Source: Paenibacillus fonticola DSM 21315 (GTDB taxonomy: Bacteria > Bacillota > Bacilli > Paenibacillales > Paenibacillaceae). Taken from it: a stretch of DNA of 64,000 bases. Location of the stretch: NCBI RefSeq assembly GCF_000381905.1, contig NZ_KB907253.1, positions 124,001-188,000 of the forward strand, written 5' to 3'. This document shows, one piece after another, positions 35,419 through 45,170 of this stretch (within the stretch, counting starts at the first letter, position 1; every line of letters starts with the position of its first letter). Position numbers and translations under genes: made by a program. Below the pieces are notes generated by a model. It had not been told where the DNA came from and searched no databases. It saw only the letters and a program-made list of their open reading frames with translations.

Positions 35419-36705
35419 ATGAGAAGAAAAGCGTTGCCGCTGTTGTTGATGCTGACATTGCTGCTGGCATTGACGGCTTGTGGCGGAAGTGGAAAATCCG
35501 AGGGACAGAGTAATAGCGGGGATACGGACCAACAAGGCTCGAAAGGAAAAGAAGTAACACTGACCTACGCCATGTGGGACTCTACTCAAGCGAAGAGCTT
35601 GAGAACGCTGCTTGATGAATTTGAGGATAAGAATCCGGGGATTAAGGTTAATGTCGAAGTAACCGGATGGTCAGATTACTGGACCATGCTTGAAGCAGGA
35701 GCGACTGGGGGCTCTTTGCCGGATGTGTTCTGGATGCACTCCAATGAAATTTACCGTTATGCCTCTAACGGAATGCTTCTGGATTTGACAGATAAAATCA
35801 GCTCCAGCAACCAGGTGGATGTTAGCAAATATCCTGATGGCTTGGTGAAGATTTATAACTATGAAGGCAAGCAATATGCTGTGCCTAAGGATTTCGATAC
35901 GATCGGACTGTGGTATAACAAGACGATGTTTGATGCAGCAGGTTTAAGCTATCCGGATGAAACCTGGACATGGGACGATCTCTACAATGCGGCGAAGACG
36001 TTGACGAAGGACGGAACATACGGCATTCTTGCCCCGCTGCATAACCAGGAAGGGTATTATAACTTTGTTTATCAAAATGGCGGCACGATCATTACCGATG
36101 ATAAGAAATCTGGCTATGATGATCCTAAGACGATTGAGGCGTTGGAGTTCTACATTAAATTGATTCATGAGGGCTTGTCTCCTGAAGTATACGGCGACGG
36201 CGGACGCGCGGAAATGGTGCAAAACGGGGTTGCGGCTATGGGCTTCTTCGGTTCATGGAACTTGTCCGGATTTACAGATAATGAAGCTATGGCGGAGAAT
36301 TTCGATGTTGCCGTGCTTCCTAAGCAGGAAAGACAGGCCTCAATCTACAATGGTTTGGGAAATGCGGTAGCATTCAATACGAAGCACCCAGAGGAAGCCT
36401 GGAAGCTGGTTGAATATTTGGGCTCCAAGGAAGGTCAGGACAGACAGGCTGAATTAGGCATCGCGATTTCTGCTTATGAAGGCTCTGCTGATCTGTGGCT
36501 GTCCTCCAATAAGACGTACAATATTAAAGCCTTTGTGGATATGGTTCAATATGGCGTGATTCGTCCTTATTCAAATTCCACAGCGGTATGGGAAGATAAA
36601 GCGTATGAGGCATTAAAGCCTGCATTCATGGGGGAGACCACTGTGGAAGAAGCAGCTAAAAATGCAGCCAAAATTATGAATGAAAGTCTGGCGGAAGAGA
36701 AGTAA
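35419..36705 (+). CDS. ABC importer solute-binding lipoprotein (alpha-galactoside type)
   Basis: A 428-residue lipoprotein. Basic MRRK, a leucine-rich core and the lipobox LTAC give the anchor at Cys22. The mature part is a family-1 sugar-binding protein (VNVEVTGWSDYWTMLEAGATG, LPDVFWMHSN) like those of MalE/MsmE systems. It probably binds raffinose-type oligosaccharides, since GH36 alpha-galactosidase is in the same operon. ATG at 35419 follows GGGGAATGGAG; the longer frame from 35356 overlaps the promoter. A stem-loop follows 23 bases after the stop. Confidence 0.9.
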   Translation: MRRKALPLLLMLTLLLALTACGGSGKSEGQSNSGDTDQQGSKGKEVTLTYAMWDSTQAKSLRTLLDEFEDKNPGIKVNVEVTGWSDYWTMLEAGATGGSLPDVFWMHSNEIYRYASNGMLLDLTDKISSSNQVDVSKYPDGLVKIYNYEGKQYAVPKDFDTIGLWYNKTMFDAAGLSYPDETWTWDDLYNAAKTLTKDGTYGILAPLHNQEGYYNFVYQNGGTIITDDKKSGYDDPKTIEALEFYIKLIHEGLSPEVYGDGGRAEMVQNGVAAMGFFGSWNLSGFTDNEAMAENFDVAVLPKQERQASIYNGLGNAVAFNTKHPEEAWKLVEYLGSKEGQDRQAELGIAISAYEGSADLWLSSNKTYNIKAFVDMVQYGVIRPYSNSTAVWEDKAYEALKPAFMGETTVEEAAKNAAKIMNESLAEEK

Positions 36706-36728
36706 CATTTCAATTCCTTAATTTAAAA

Positions 36729-36765
36729 GGCAGCAGTTGCATCCCTTGGGCATGTGGCTGCTGCC
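36729..36765 (+). promoter_or_regulatory. Intercistronic stem-loop between binding protein and permease
   Basis: GGCAGCAG (36729-36736) pairs with CTGCTGCC (36758-36765), and the stem can extend by six more pairs, three of them G-T. No T-run follows. The position after a binding-protein gene repeats the arrangement at 9963-9993 and 20205-20235. Confidence 0.6.
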
Positions 36766-36791
36766 TATCTAAACAGGAGTGTGAAATAAAT

Positions 36792-37703
36792 ATGGAGAGA
36801 GTCCTGCAAAGCAAGGCATCCAGAAGAATCAGGAATGAATGGTACTGGGCCTGGTTTTTTATTGCTCCTACCATTATTGGGCTTGTGGTACTGAATATCA
36901 TACCGATATTTCAGACGGTGTACATGAGCTTCTTTAAGAGTGGAGATTTTGGCAAAAGCAATGTATTCATAGGTTTCGACAATTATATCAAAATGTTTAG
37001 CGATGCACAGGTGTGGCACGCGGTGGCCAACACGCTATTGTATACTTTGCTGGTTGTCCCCGTTAGCATCGCCTTGGCTATGCTTCTGGCTGTGCTGTTA
37101 AACGGAAAGATCCGAGGAAAGTCATTATACCGTACCATTTATTTCATCCCGATGGTGGCTGCGCCAGCCGCAGTAACCATGGTATGGAAATGGCTGTACA
37201 ATACACAATTTGGATTGATAAATTATGGCTTGGGACAACTGGGCCTGCCTGCGGTGAACTGGGTCAACAATCCGAATGTGGCAATGATCTCTATTGCTAT
37301 TATCGGCATCTGGAGCGTCATAGGCTATAACATGGTTCTGCTTCTGGCTGGCCTTCAAGAGATTCCGAGAGATTATTATGAAGCCTCCGAAATTGATGGT
37401 GCGGGTAAATGGAGACAGTTCTTTGTTATTACGCTGCCGCTTGTGACACCGACGCTGTTCTTTGTGCTTGTTACCTCTATGATTCAGTCAATGCAAGTAT
37501 TTGATGTGATCTACATGATGATTGACGTTACGAATCCAGCTTATGAGAATACGGTTTCTCTCGTATATCTGTTCTACAACAACTCATTTAAATATTCCAA
37601 CAAGGGTTATGGCTCAGCGATTGTCATGCTCCTGCTTGTCATTATTATGATTATTACCGTGTTCCAAATGAAGGCTCAGAAGAAATGGGTCAACTATATG
37701 TAA
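36792..37703 (+). CDS. ABC sugar permease, MalF/UgpA type
   Basis: A 303-residue inner-membrane permease with six membrane segments and the EAA loop EASEIDGAGKWRQFFVITLP. ATG at 36792 lies 12 bases after AGGAG. It works with the MalG-type protein encoded 16 bases downstream and the binding protein at 35419. Judging from the GH36 gene in the operon, it imports alpha-galactosides. The ATPase is missing from the operon. Confidence 0.91.
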   Translation: MERVLQSKASRRIRNEWYWAWFFIAPTIIGLVVLNIIPIFQTVYMSFFKSGDFGKSNVFIGFDNYIKMFSDAQVWHAVANTLLYTLLVVPVSIALAMLLAVLLNGKIRGKSLYRTIYFIPMVAAPAAVTMVWKWLYNTQFGLINYGLGQLGLPAVNWVNNPNVAMISIAIIGIWSVIGYNMVLLLAGLQEIPRDYYEASEIDGAGKWRQFFVITLPLVTPTLFFVLVTSMIQSMQVFDVIYMMIDVTNPAYENTVSLVYLFYNNSFKYSNKGYGSAIVMLLLVIIMIITVFQMKAQKKWVNYM

Positions 37704-37719
37704 GGAGGAGCTGAAATTA

Positions 37720-38547
37720 ATGACACACAATAAAATTGCAACCGGCGTTAAGCATCTATTTCTAATCGTTGGCGCAGCTATCATGATTATGCCTTTTGTC
37801 TGGATGCTGCTAACCTCAGTTAAGACGGTTGGCGAATCTACTTCGCTTAATCCATTTATCTTCTTTCCGACCGTGTGGAAATGGGAGAATTACGTTGAAG
37901 TTATTCAGCAGAATAATTTTCTTCGCTTATATATAAATACATTTGCAATGATGGCTATACGAGTAGCTTGCTCGCTTTTGTTCAGTGCGATGGCAGCTTA
38001 TGCATTTGCCCGTTTAAATTTTCCGGGGAAGAACTTCTTCTTTGGCTTGGTGCTCTTCCAAATGATGGTTCCAACTCAAATCTTCATTATTCCACAATAT
38101 TTAATGGTGGATGCTCTGGGAATGAGAAATACGTTATTCGCTCTTGTGTTTCCTGGCTTGGTCAGTGCCTTCGGTACATTTCTGCTGCGGCAGTTTTTCA
38201 TGGGTTTGCCCAAGGAACTGGAGGAGGCGGCGAGATTGGATGGCTGCAACATCGGACAGACCTTCCTGAAGGTCATGCTGCCCTTAACGCGCTCTGGTCT
38301 GATGGCTCTCGGAATCTTTACCGCATTGTTTGCTTTTAAGGACATGATGTGGCCGATGATTGTCAATACAAGCTCCAATGCAGCCACGTTGTCCTCGGCA
38401 CTAGCCAAAATTCAAAGCGCCTATTCCATTGACTATCCTGAGCTGATGGCTGCTTCCGTACTGGCTGTGTGGCCGATGCTTGCGATATATATTATGTTCC
38501 AGAAGCAGTTTGTTGAGGGGATTGCAACCTCTGGCGGCAAATTGTAA
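37720..38547 (+). CDS. ABC sugar permease, MalG/UgpE type
   Basis: A 275-residue inner-membrane permease with six membrane segments and the EAA loop EAARLDGCNIGQTFLKVMLP. The C-terminus FQKQFVEGIATSGGKL is typical of the family. ATG at 37720 follows AAGGAGGAGC. It is the second permease of the alpha-galactoside importer and is followed 31 bases later by the alpha-galactosidase gene. Confidence 0.91.
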   Translation: MTHNKIATGVKHLFLIVGAAIMIMPFVWMLLTSVKTVGESTSLNPFIFFPTVWKWENYVEVIQQNNFLRLYINTFAMMAIRVACSLLFSAMAAYAFARLNFPGKNFFFGLVLFQMMVPTQIFIIPQYLMVDALGMRNTLFALVFPGLVSAFGTFLLRQFFMGLPKELEEAARLDGCNIGQTFLKVMLPLTRSGLMALGIFTALFAFKDMMWPMIVNTSSNAATLSSALAKIQSAYSIDYPELMAASVLAVWPMLAIYIMFQKQFVEGIATSGGKL

Positions 38548-38578
38548 CAGGTATTAGACGGAAGAAGGGAGAAGGAAA

Positions 38579-40792
38579 GTGGCTATTATTTATCATGAAA
38601 AATCCGGCGAGTTCCATTTGACGAATGGTCACATTAGCTATGTTATGAACATATTAGCTAACAAGCAGATTGGAAATTTATATTTTGGCCGAGCGATAAC
38701 GGATCAGGATGACTTCGGCCATTTGCTAGAGGGGGGCCTAAAGGCACTCGCTGCTTATGTATTTGAGGACGATTACCAATTGTCCTTGCAGTATACAAAG
38801 CAGGAATATCCTGCGTATGGCGCAACGGATTTTCGCTACCCGGCGGTGGAAATTAAGCAGGAGAATGGAAGCCGGATTACCCATTTCCAGTATCAGGGAC
38901 ATCAGGTGTTCCAGGGGAAGAAGAAGCTCCCGGGGCTTCCGGCCACTTATGTGGAAAATGATACTGAGGCCGAAACGCTGGAAATCACCTTGTACGATGA
39001 AGTAATTGATGCAGAATTAATACTCAGCTATACAATATTCAGTCATTTGCCCGTTATCACTCGGCATGTGCTGTTCCGCAATCGTGGCACATCTACCTGG
39101 AATATAACTCGCGCCTTAAGTGCTTGCATGGATTTGCCTGATCCGGAGTTCGAGATGCTTCATCTGGCAGGGGCATGGAGCCGGGAGCGCCATGTGAAGA
39201 TCCGCAAGCTGGAGCAGGGGGTACAGGGCATCTACAGCCTGCGCGGAGCAAGCAGCGCTGAGCATAATCCATTTCTAGCCTTGAAGCGGCCAGGGACTGA
39301 CGAGTTTTCTGGAGAGGTGTACGGCTTCAGTCTCGTCTATAGCGGAAACTTCCTGGCGCAGGTTGAGGTGGATACACATGATGCAACCAGAGTTCTACTA
39401 GGGATTCATCCTGATCAATTTGAATGGCCGTTGGCTCCGGGCGAGGTCTTTCAGACTCCAGAGGCTGTTCTGGTTCATTCCAATCAAGGTCTGAACGGAA
39501 TGAGCCAGACCTTCCATCAGCTATTCCGAACACGTCTTGCCCGTGGACAATGGCGTGACCGGGAACGTCCGATTCTCATTAACAACTGGGAGGCTACCTC
39601 GTTTGATTTTGATGAGGCTAAGATTTTACAATTGGCAGGCAGAGCCAGAGAGCTTGGCGTGGAGTTGTTCGTGCTGGACGACGGCTGGTTTGGTGCTCGA
39701 AATCACGATCGGGCTGGTCTCGGCGATTGGGTTGACAATACTCAGAAATTGCCGGGTGGTATTCGAGGGCTAGCGGCAAAAATAGAAGCGATGGGAATGA
39801 AATTCGGTCTCTGGTTTGAGCCAGAGATGGTGAATAAGGACAGCGATCTGTATCGGATGCACCCGGACTGGATTTTGCATACTCCCGAACGCGCGGCCTC
39901 GCCATCGCGAAATCAATTTGTACTGGATTTCTCGCGCAAGGAAGTAGTGGATTATATTTATACATCCATGTCGAAGGTTCTTCGTGAGGCTGCCATTTCT
40001 TATGTGAAGTGGGATATGAACCGTTATATTACGGAATGTTATTCGCTGGGCTTATCCGCAGGAGAGCAAGGGAAGGTATTCCATCAATATATATTGGGCG
40101 TGTACGATCTGTACGAGAGACTGACCTCAGAATTTCCACACATCTTGTTTGAATCGTGCTCAAGCGGTGGAGCGAGATTTGATCCGGGTATTCTGTATTA
40201 TGCCCCGCAGACGTGGACAAGTGATGATACGGATGCCATGGAAAGATTGAAAATCCAGTACGGCACGTCTATGCTCTATCCATTAAGCAGTATGGGGGCT
40301 CATGTATCTGAAGTGCCTAATCAGCAGGTTGGAAGAGTTACTCCGTTGGAAACCAGAGCCAATGTTGCCTATTTTGGCGCGTTTGGCTATGAGCTGGATT
40401 TGAATCTGTTGACAGCGGAGGAGGCAGAGGTGGTTGCTGAGCAAATCAAACTGGCTAAACGGCATCGCAGACTGATTCATCAGGGCCTTTTTTATAGGTT
40501 AAAAAGTCCTTTCCAAGGACAGGCAACAGCCTGGATGGTTGTAGATAAGGCTATGAATGAAGCGCTAGTAGGATACTATCAGGTTCTGAACGGTGTGAAC
40601 GAGGGGTGGAAGAGACTGAAGCTGATGGGATTGCAGCCAGACACGCTGTATCAGGTCAACGGCAATCCGGGCAGGCTGCATTACGGGGATGAGCTGATGT
40701 ATGCCGGACTTGTCATCAAGAAAAATGAGCTGTGCGCGAACGGTGCAGACTTTAGCTCCACCTTGTTCCATTTGCAGCGTGTCGAAGCGTAA
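38579..40792 (+). CDS. Alpha-galactosidase, glycoside hydrolase family 36
   Basis: A 737-residue cytoplasmic GH36 enzyme of the Geobacillus AgaA/AgaB type. An N-terminal beta-sandwich is followed by the (beta/alpha)8 barrel with NNWEATSFDF, VLDDGWFGAR, the nucleophile D479 in YVKWDMNR and the acid/base D549 in WTSDDTDAMERL, positions nearly identical to characterised enzymes. It splits terminal alpha-1,6-galactose from melibiose, raffinose and stachyose; tetramer formation is typical. The start is GTG at 38579 after GGGAGAAGGAAA. No signal peptide is present, in line with import of the intact sugar by the preceding ABC system. Confidence 0.94.
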   Translation: MAIIYHEKSGEFHLTNGHISYVMNILANKQIGNLYFGRAITDQDDFGHLLEGGLKALAAYVFEDDYQLSLQYTKQEYPAYGATDFRYPAVEIKQENGSRITHFQYQGHQVFQGKKKLPGLPATYVENDTEAETLEITLYDEVIDAELILSYTIFSHLPVITRHVLFRNRGTSTWNITRALSACMDLPDPEFEMLHLAGAWSRERHVKIRKLEQGVQGIYSLRGASSAEHNPFLALKRPGTDEFSGEVYGFSLVYSGNFLAQVEVDTHDATRVLLGIHPDQFEWPLAPGEVFQTPEAVLVHSNQGLNGMSQTFHQLFRTRLARGQWRDRERPILINNWEATSFDFDEAKILQLAGRARELGVELFVLDDGWFGARNHDRAGLGDWVDNTQKLPGGIRGLAAKIEAMGMKFGLWFEPEMVNKDSDLYRMHPDWILHTPERAASPSRNQFVLDFSRKEVVDYIYTSMSKVLREAAISYVKWDMNRYITECYSLGLSAGEQGKVFHQYILGVYDLYERLTSEFPHILFESCSSGGARFDPGILYYAPQTWTSDDTDAMERLKIQYGTSMLYPLSSMGAHVSEVPNQQVGRVTPLETRANVAYFGAFGYELDLNLLTAEEAEVVAEQIKLAKRHRRLIHQGLFYRLKSPFQGQATAWMVVDKAMNEALVGYYQVLNGVNEGWKRLKLMGLQPDTLYQVNGNPGRLHYGDELMYAGLVIKKNELCANGADFSSTLFHLQRVEA

Positions 40793-40849
40793 ATCTCATA
40801 GTATTTCGCTAAAAATAGATTATACTCAATCTATATCAGGGATATATAA

Positions 40850-42169
40850 ATGGAGAAGGTGATAGAGAGCATGGGTCATCGACGCCTGTGGACATTGCGA
40901 GGACTAGGAATGGTAGGTGTGTTGGCACTATGGGGAATACTGTCAGCCTGCGCTTCTTCTGGCAGCAGCCTTCCCCAGGAGCCGGCAGGATACAGTGAGG
41001 CAGCAGCTAATGAGCAGGTGACGCTTCGTTATTCCAGTTATTTGCTGGACCCTGCTCAGGCAAGCAAGGTGTATTATGATGCGATTAAGGAGTTTGAAGA
41101 TCAGAACCCTCATATTCATATAGAGGCTGATTATATTCAGAACGCAGGCTACACAGCAGGTATCAAAATCCGCTTGTTGGGCGGAGAGAAGCTGGATGTG
41201 TTCGATACGTGGTCCCCTAGTTTGTTCGAGGAATTTAGACAGTTGAATCCGAACCTGTACATGGAGCTGACGGATAAGGATTTTCTGCAGCAGTTTTTGC
41301 CGGGTACGCTAGAGCCTGTGACGATTGATGGCAAGGTTTATGCGGTTCCAGAGGTGATGCAGAGTGACGGTCTTCTCTACAATAAGACTTTGTTTGAGCA
41401 ATTGAACTTACAGGTTCCGCAAACCTGGGTTGAGTTTATTACTGTCTGTGAGAAACTGAAGCAAGAAGGAATTATACCTGTAGCAATGGATGCGGAATGG
41501 CACACGGCGCAATTTTTTTGGGGCTCTATGATGTCTAATAATGGTGCGGATGCACAATGGACTCGCAAGCTGGAGAATGGGGAGATCCAGATTACGGATC
41601 CTATTTTTGTGGATGCCATTCGGAAGCATAAAGAGCTGATCGACAGGGGATTTGTGCCGGAAGACTGGCTAAATATGAAGCAGGAGCAGTCCAAGGATCT
41701 GATTGTGCAAGGCAAAGCCGGTATGATGGTAACTGGAACCTGGTCCTATCGAAGTATTATGGAGCGAAATTCCAATTATGAAATCGATTTTATGGTTGTG
41801 CCTGGTGATGAAAAGGCGGTTTTAAATATCAACATCGGTACGTACCGGGTTATTCATGCCAACACGGAGCATCCTGAAGAGGCGCGGAAATTTGTGGAGT
41901 TTATGAACAATCGTGAGACTCAGGAGAAGCTGGCTAAGGGAGTATTAGCTGTTCCATCAGTTACAGGCGCTAAAGTAGACCATCCCATTGTGAAGAGAAT
42001 AGCAGAGGCTGTAGAGCGGGGGGAGGCTGCTACATATTGGCCGCACACCGTATCCACTGAATCATTGCAAGTGAAAATTTTGGAGGGCGTAAATAAATAT
42101 CTAACAGGAACTCATACGTTTGAAGATGCCTTGAAAGAAATACAACAGGTGATAGATGAGGCTCGATGA
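40850..42169 (+). CDS. Second solute-binding lipoprotein of the alpha-galactoside locus
   Basis: A 439-residue lipoprotein with a signal core (GLGMVGVLALWGIL) and the lipobox LSAC (Cys34). The mature domain is a family-1 sugar-binding protein distinct from the one at 35419. ATG at 40850 has AGGGA 7 bases upstream; ATG at 40871, preceded by GGAGAAGG, would give a 432-residue form with the same lipobox. It has no permease of its own here, so it may widen the substrate range of the upstream importer or present ligand to the sensor kinase. A bidirectional terminator follows. Confidence 0.88.
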   Translation: MEKVIESMGHRRLWTLRGLGMVGVLALWGILSACASSGSSLPQEPAGYSEAAANEQVTLRYSSYLLDPAQASKVYYDAIKEFEDQNPHIHIEADYIQNAGYTAGIKIRLLGGEKLDVFDTWSPSLFEEFRQLNPNLYMELTDKDFLQQFLPGTLEPVTIDGKVYAVPEVMQSDGLLYNKTLFEQLNLQVPQTWVEFITVCEKLKQEGIIPVAMDAEWHTAQFFWGSMMSNNGADAQWTRKLENGEIQITDPIFVDAIRKHKELIDRGFVPEDWLNMKQEQSKDLIVQGKAGMMVTGTWSYRSIMERNSNYEIDFMVVPGDEKAVLNINIGTYRVIHANTEHPEEARKFVEFMNNRETQEKLAKGVLAVPSVTGAKVDHPIVKRIAEAVERGEAATYWPHTVSTESLQVKILEGVNKYLTGTHTFEDALKEIQQVIDEAR

Positions 42170-42293
42170 CCACAGGATGGTGAGCTCTTTTCGAATCATT
42201 GCAGCTAATTAAGCAGCTGGCGTACCTGCTAATGGCAAATTTTCATGGTATTTTGGCAACAAAATAAATCGATCTTTGGATTAATCCAAAAAG

Positions 42294-42332
42294 AAAGCCT
42301 GACCGGGATCTGTGCCCTGGTCAGGGCTTTTT
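42294..42332. terminator. Bidirectional terminator between convergent genes
   Basis: AAAGCCTGACCGGG (42294-42307) pairs with CCCTGGTCAGGGCTTT (42315-42330) with two single-base bulges. T-runs follow on the plus strand (42328-42332) and on the minus strand (complement of CCAAAAAGAAAG), so it can end both the binding-protein and the xylR transcripts. Confidence 0.8.
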
Positions 42333-42336
42333 GAAT

Positions 42337-43536
42337 CTATGGCTGGGTTTTCTGCGAAGTGACATCCGGATCGGCCAAAAAAGAAGTGATTGGCATCGAG
42401 GCCGCGCCAAGGGCAGTGCTGCGAATGCCCAGCTCGGCGAAGGCGACCTGCGTCTTCTTCATATGATAGGAGAGACTGCGGCTCTCCAGCGTGTGCAGCA
42501 TAGGCTCCTGAAGCAGATCTCCGGCCATGGACAGGCGGTTGCCGATCACGATCAGTTCAGGATTGAGAATGTTGACGAGGTTGGCTAAGCCGACACCCAG
42601 GTGCTTCCCTGTCTCTTCCAGCAGGGAGAGCGCATCCAGGTCGCCTGCTCGGGCTAGTTTCAGCAGACGATCCAGCCCCTCTTCTTCGGAAGCGGCCGAG
42701 CTATCCTTCCAGCGCTGGGCTGCACGGTCAAGCAGCGCCTTCTCCGAAGCGAGCGTCTCCCAGCAGCCGCGGTTTCCGCAGCGGCAGAGCGGGCCATTCT
42801 CGGTCACCGTCATGTGACCTACTTCGCCGGAGAAGTTGGACGTGCCCCGGTACAGTTCGCCGCCGACGATCATGCCGGAGCCGATTCCGACGCCGATGCT
42901 GATATAAATCAGATTGGCGGCATCGCGTCCGGCTCCGTACAGCTTCTCGCCAATCGCTCCCGCGTTGGCTTCATTGTCTATATGAATATTCTCGCCAAAT
43001 TCGGATATGAGCAAATTTTGCACAGCGACATTGTTCCAGCCCAGGTTCGGGGCAGAGACGATCCGGCTTTTCTCATCGACAAGACCCGGAACGCCGATTC
43101 CAATGCCAACGATGCCGTAAGGCGATTCAGGCGCCCTCTTGCTGAGCCAGTGCATCATTTTGCGGATTTGGTCCATCGTATGATCGGGCGACGAATCCTT
43201 CAGGGGAACCGTTCGTTCCCGGATAACGTTCCCTTCCAGATCTACGAGCACCGCAAACAGATCATTGACGCGGATATCGATCCCGATGGCATATCCGGCG
43301 CCGCGATTGAACAACAGCAGCGTAGGCTTCCGCCCGCCGCTCGATTCGCCAGGTCCGCTCTCGGTCACCAGCTGGCTCTCAATCAGCTCGGAAACGAGCG
43401 AAGATACAGTAGCTTTATTCAGGCCGAGCGTAGCAGCGATATCGGCACGGGACAAGGGCTGCTGCTGGCGGACCGTGTCCAGGACGAGCGTTTTGTTCAT
43501 TTTCTTGATCAGTTGCTGATCGCCCGTAATTTTCAT
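42337..43536 (-). CDS. xylR: Xylose repressor XylR, ROK family
   Basis: A 399-residue ROK-family repressor. The N-terminal winged HTH (LSRADIAATLGLNKATVSSLVSELI) is followed by a sugar-kinase-like core with the ROK zinc motif CRCGNRGCWE and the glucokinase-like GIGIGVPGLVD. It blocks the xyl promoter until xylose binds. ATG at 43536 follows GAGGG. It is divergent from xylA, and the intervening region carries a near-perfect 29-bp operator, so the assignment is firm. Confidence 0.94.
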   Translation of the reverse strand: MKITGDQQLIKKMNKTLVLDTVRQQQPLSRADIAATLGLNKATVSSLVSELIESQLVTESGPGESSGGRKPTLLLFNRGAGYAIGIDIRVNDLFAVLVDLEGNVIRERTVPLKDSSPDHTMDQIRKMMHWLSKRAPESPYGIVGIGIGVPGLVDEKSRIVSAPNLGWNNVAVQNLLISEFGENIHIDNEANAGAIGEKLYGAGRDAANLIYISIGVGIGSGMIVGGELYRGTSNFSGEVGHMTVTENGPLCRCGNRGCWETLASEKALLDRAAQRWKDSSAASEEEGLDRLLKLARAGDLDALSLLEETGKHLGVGLANLVNILNPELIVIGNRLSMAGDLLQEPMLHTLESRSLSYHMKKTQVAFAELGIRSTALGAASMPITSFLADPDVTSQKTQP

Positions 43537-43603
43537 GATGATACCCTCGATTCTACATAAAAGATAACTACATCATACACATAACGGTGATGCTAAATCA
43601 ATA

Positions 43604-43632
43604 ACTTAGTTAGTTTACTAGACAAACTAAGT
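43604..43632. promoter_or_regulatory. XylR operator in the xylR-xylA intergenic region
   Basis: A 29-bp palindrome with outer arms ACTTAGTT and AACTAAGT pairs at 12 of 14 positions around a central C. It closely matches the XylR operators of Bacillus. It overlaps a possible xylA promoter, TAGACA (43619-43624) and TAGGAT (43642-43647) with a 17-base spacer, so bound repressor would block polymerase. Confidence 0.85.
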
Positions 43633-43762
43633 CGGCCGTGTTAGGATAAAGATATCAAGCAGCATGCCTCGTCTAAATTTGGGTCATGCTACTAATAATC
43701 ATCACGATGTAAAGGCTTACTTTCCACAAGTAATTCCAAATCAGACTGGGAGGAATTCAAGT

Positions 43763-45079
43763 ATGAGTTATTTCAAGAACATTAACAAAATCCAGTACGA
43801 AGGTTCAGGCTCCAACAATCCGCTGGCATTCAAACATTATAACGAGAACGAAGTCGTTCTTGGCAAAACGATGAAGGACCATCTGCGTTTTGCGGTTGCT
43901 TACTGGCACACCCTGACGATGGACGGAAGCGATCCGTTCGGTCAAGCAACTATGATCCGTCCATGGGAAACTCGCACAGGTCTAGATCTTGCGAAGGACC
44001 GCGTGGAAGTAAACTTCGAATTTCTGGAGAAGCTAGGTGCTCCTTACTTCGCGTTCCATGACCGCGACATCGCTCCTGAAGGCGCAAACCTGAAAGAGAC
44101 AAACGAAAACCTCGACGTTATCGTTGCTAAGATCAAAGTAGGCATGAAAGCTACAGGCACGAAATTGCTTTGGAACACAGCGAACATGTTCTCTAACCCG
44201 CGTTTTGTTCACGGCGCAGCAACGACTTCTAATGCTGACGTATTCGCTTATGCAGCTGCACAAGTGAAAAAAGGTTTGGAAACAGGTCTTGAGCTTGGTT
44301 CTGAAAACTATGTATTCTGGGGCGGCCGTGAAGGTTACGAGTCTCTATTGAATACGGATATGGGTCTTGAGCTTGACAACCTGGCAAGATTTTTCCAAAT
44401 GGCTCTGGATTATGCAAAAGAAATCGGCTACACAGGTCAATTCCTGATCGAGCCTAAGCCGAAAGAGCCTTCCAAGCACCAATACGACTTCGATGCGGCT
44501 ACAACAATCGCATTCCTGCAAAAATACGGCTTGCATGAACACTTCAAGCTGAACCTTGAAGCGAACCACGCGACGCTGGCTGGACATACGTTCGAGCATG
44601 AGCTGCGCGTTGCACGCCTCAACAACATGCTGGGTTCCATCGATGCCAACCAAGGCGACTTGCTGCTTGGCTGGGATACGGATGAATTCCCGACAGATCT
44701 GTATGCAGTTACGCTTGCTATGTACGAAATTCTTGAGAACGGCGGACTTGGCGCCGGCGGCGTGAACTTCGACGCGAAAGTAAGAAGAAGCTCCTTCGAG
44801 CCAGAAGACTTGTTCTACTCTCACATCGCAGGTATGGATACATTTGCAAAAGGACTTAAAGTAGCTGCTAAACTGATCGAGGAGAAATTCTTCGACAACT
44901 TGCTGGATGAGCGTTATGCTAGCTTCAAGAGCGGAATCGGAGCCGACATCGTATCCGGTAAAGCCAACTTCAAGACGCTGGAAGCTTACGCGCTGCAAAA
45001 CAGCGAGATCCGCAACAAATCCAGCCATCTGGAATTGGTTAAAGCTCGCTTGAACGAATATATTTTCGCTACGAAATAA
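43763..45079 (+). CDS. xylA: Xylose isomerase
   Basis: A 438-residue cytoplasmic xylose isomerase that converts D-xylose to D-xylulose. Family hallmarks are FAVAYWHTL, the catalytic [10 protein letters not shown], the metal-binding [15 protein letters not shown] and [17 protein letters not shown], and [20 protein letters not shown]. Length is typical of group II enzymes. ATG at 43763 lies 8 bases after GGGAGGAA. Codon use is strongly biased and AT at wobble positions is lower than in neighbours, as expected for a highly expressed gene. A terminator and a MITE-like element separate it from xylB. Confidence 0.97.
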   Translation: MSYFKNINKIQYEGSGSNNPLAFKHYNENEVVLGKTMKDHLRFAVAYWHTLTMDGSDPFGQATMIRPWETRTGLDLAKDRVEVNFEFLEKLGAPYFAFHDRDIAPEGANLKETNENLDVIVAKIKVGMKATGTKLLWNTANMFSNPRFVHGAATTSNADVFAYAAAQVKKGLETGLELGSENYVFWGGREGYESLLNTDMGLELDNLARFFQMALDYAKEIGYTGQFLIEPKPKEPSKHQYDFDAATTIAFLQKYGLHEHFKLNLEANHATLAGHTFEHELRVARLNNMLGSIDANQGDLLLGWDTDEFPTDLYAVTLAMYEILENGGLGAGGVNFDAKVRRSSFEPEDLFYSHIAGMDTFAKGLKVAAKLIEEKFFDNLLDERYASFKSGIGADIVSGKANFKTLEAYALQNSEIRNKSSHLELVKARLNEYIFATK

Positions 45080-45130
45080 GATCACTAAGATCGCAACGAA
45101 ATAAGAGCAATACGAAATAAGATGTATAAT

Positions 45131-45157
45131 AAAGGGGACGCTGGACGTCCCCTTTTG
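45131..45157 (+). terminator. Rho-independent terminator after xylA
   Basis: AAAGGGGACG (45131-45140) and CGTCCCCTTT (45146-45155) form a perfect 10-bp stem with a 5-base loop, ending in TTTT. It would reduce read-through from xylA into xylB. Confidence 0.82.
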
Positions 45158-45170
45158 AATATGAGAAGTA

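Noticed and set aside
42814..43560. 248-residue plus-strand frame opposite xylR
   Set aside because: It is an antisense shadow of xylR, whose ROK motifs and operator context are clear.
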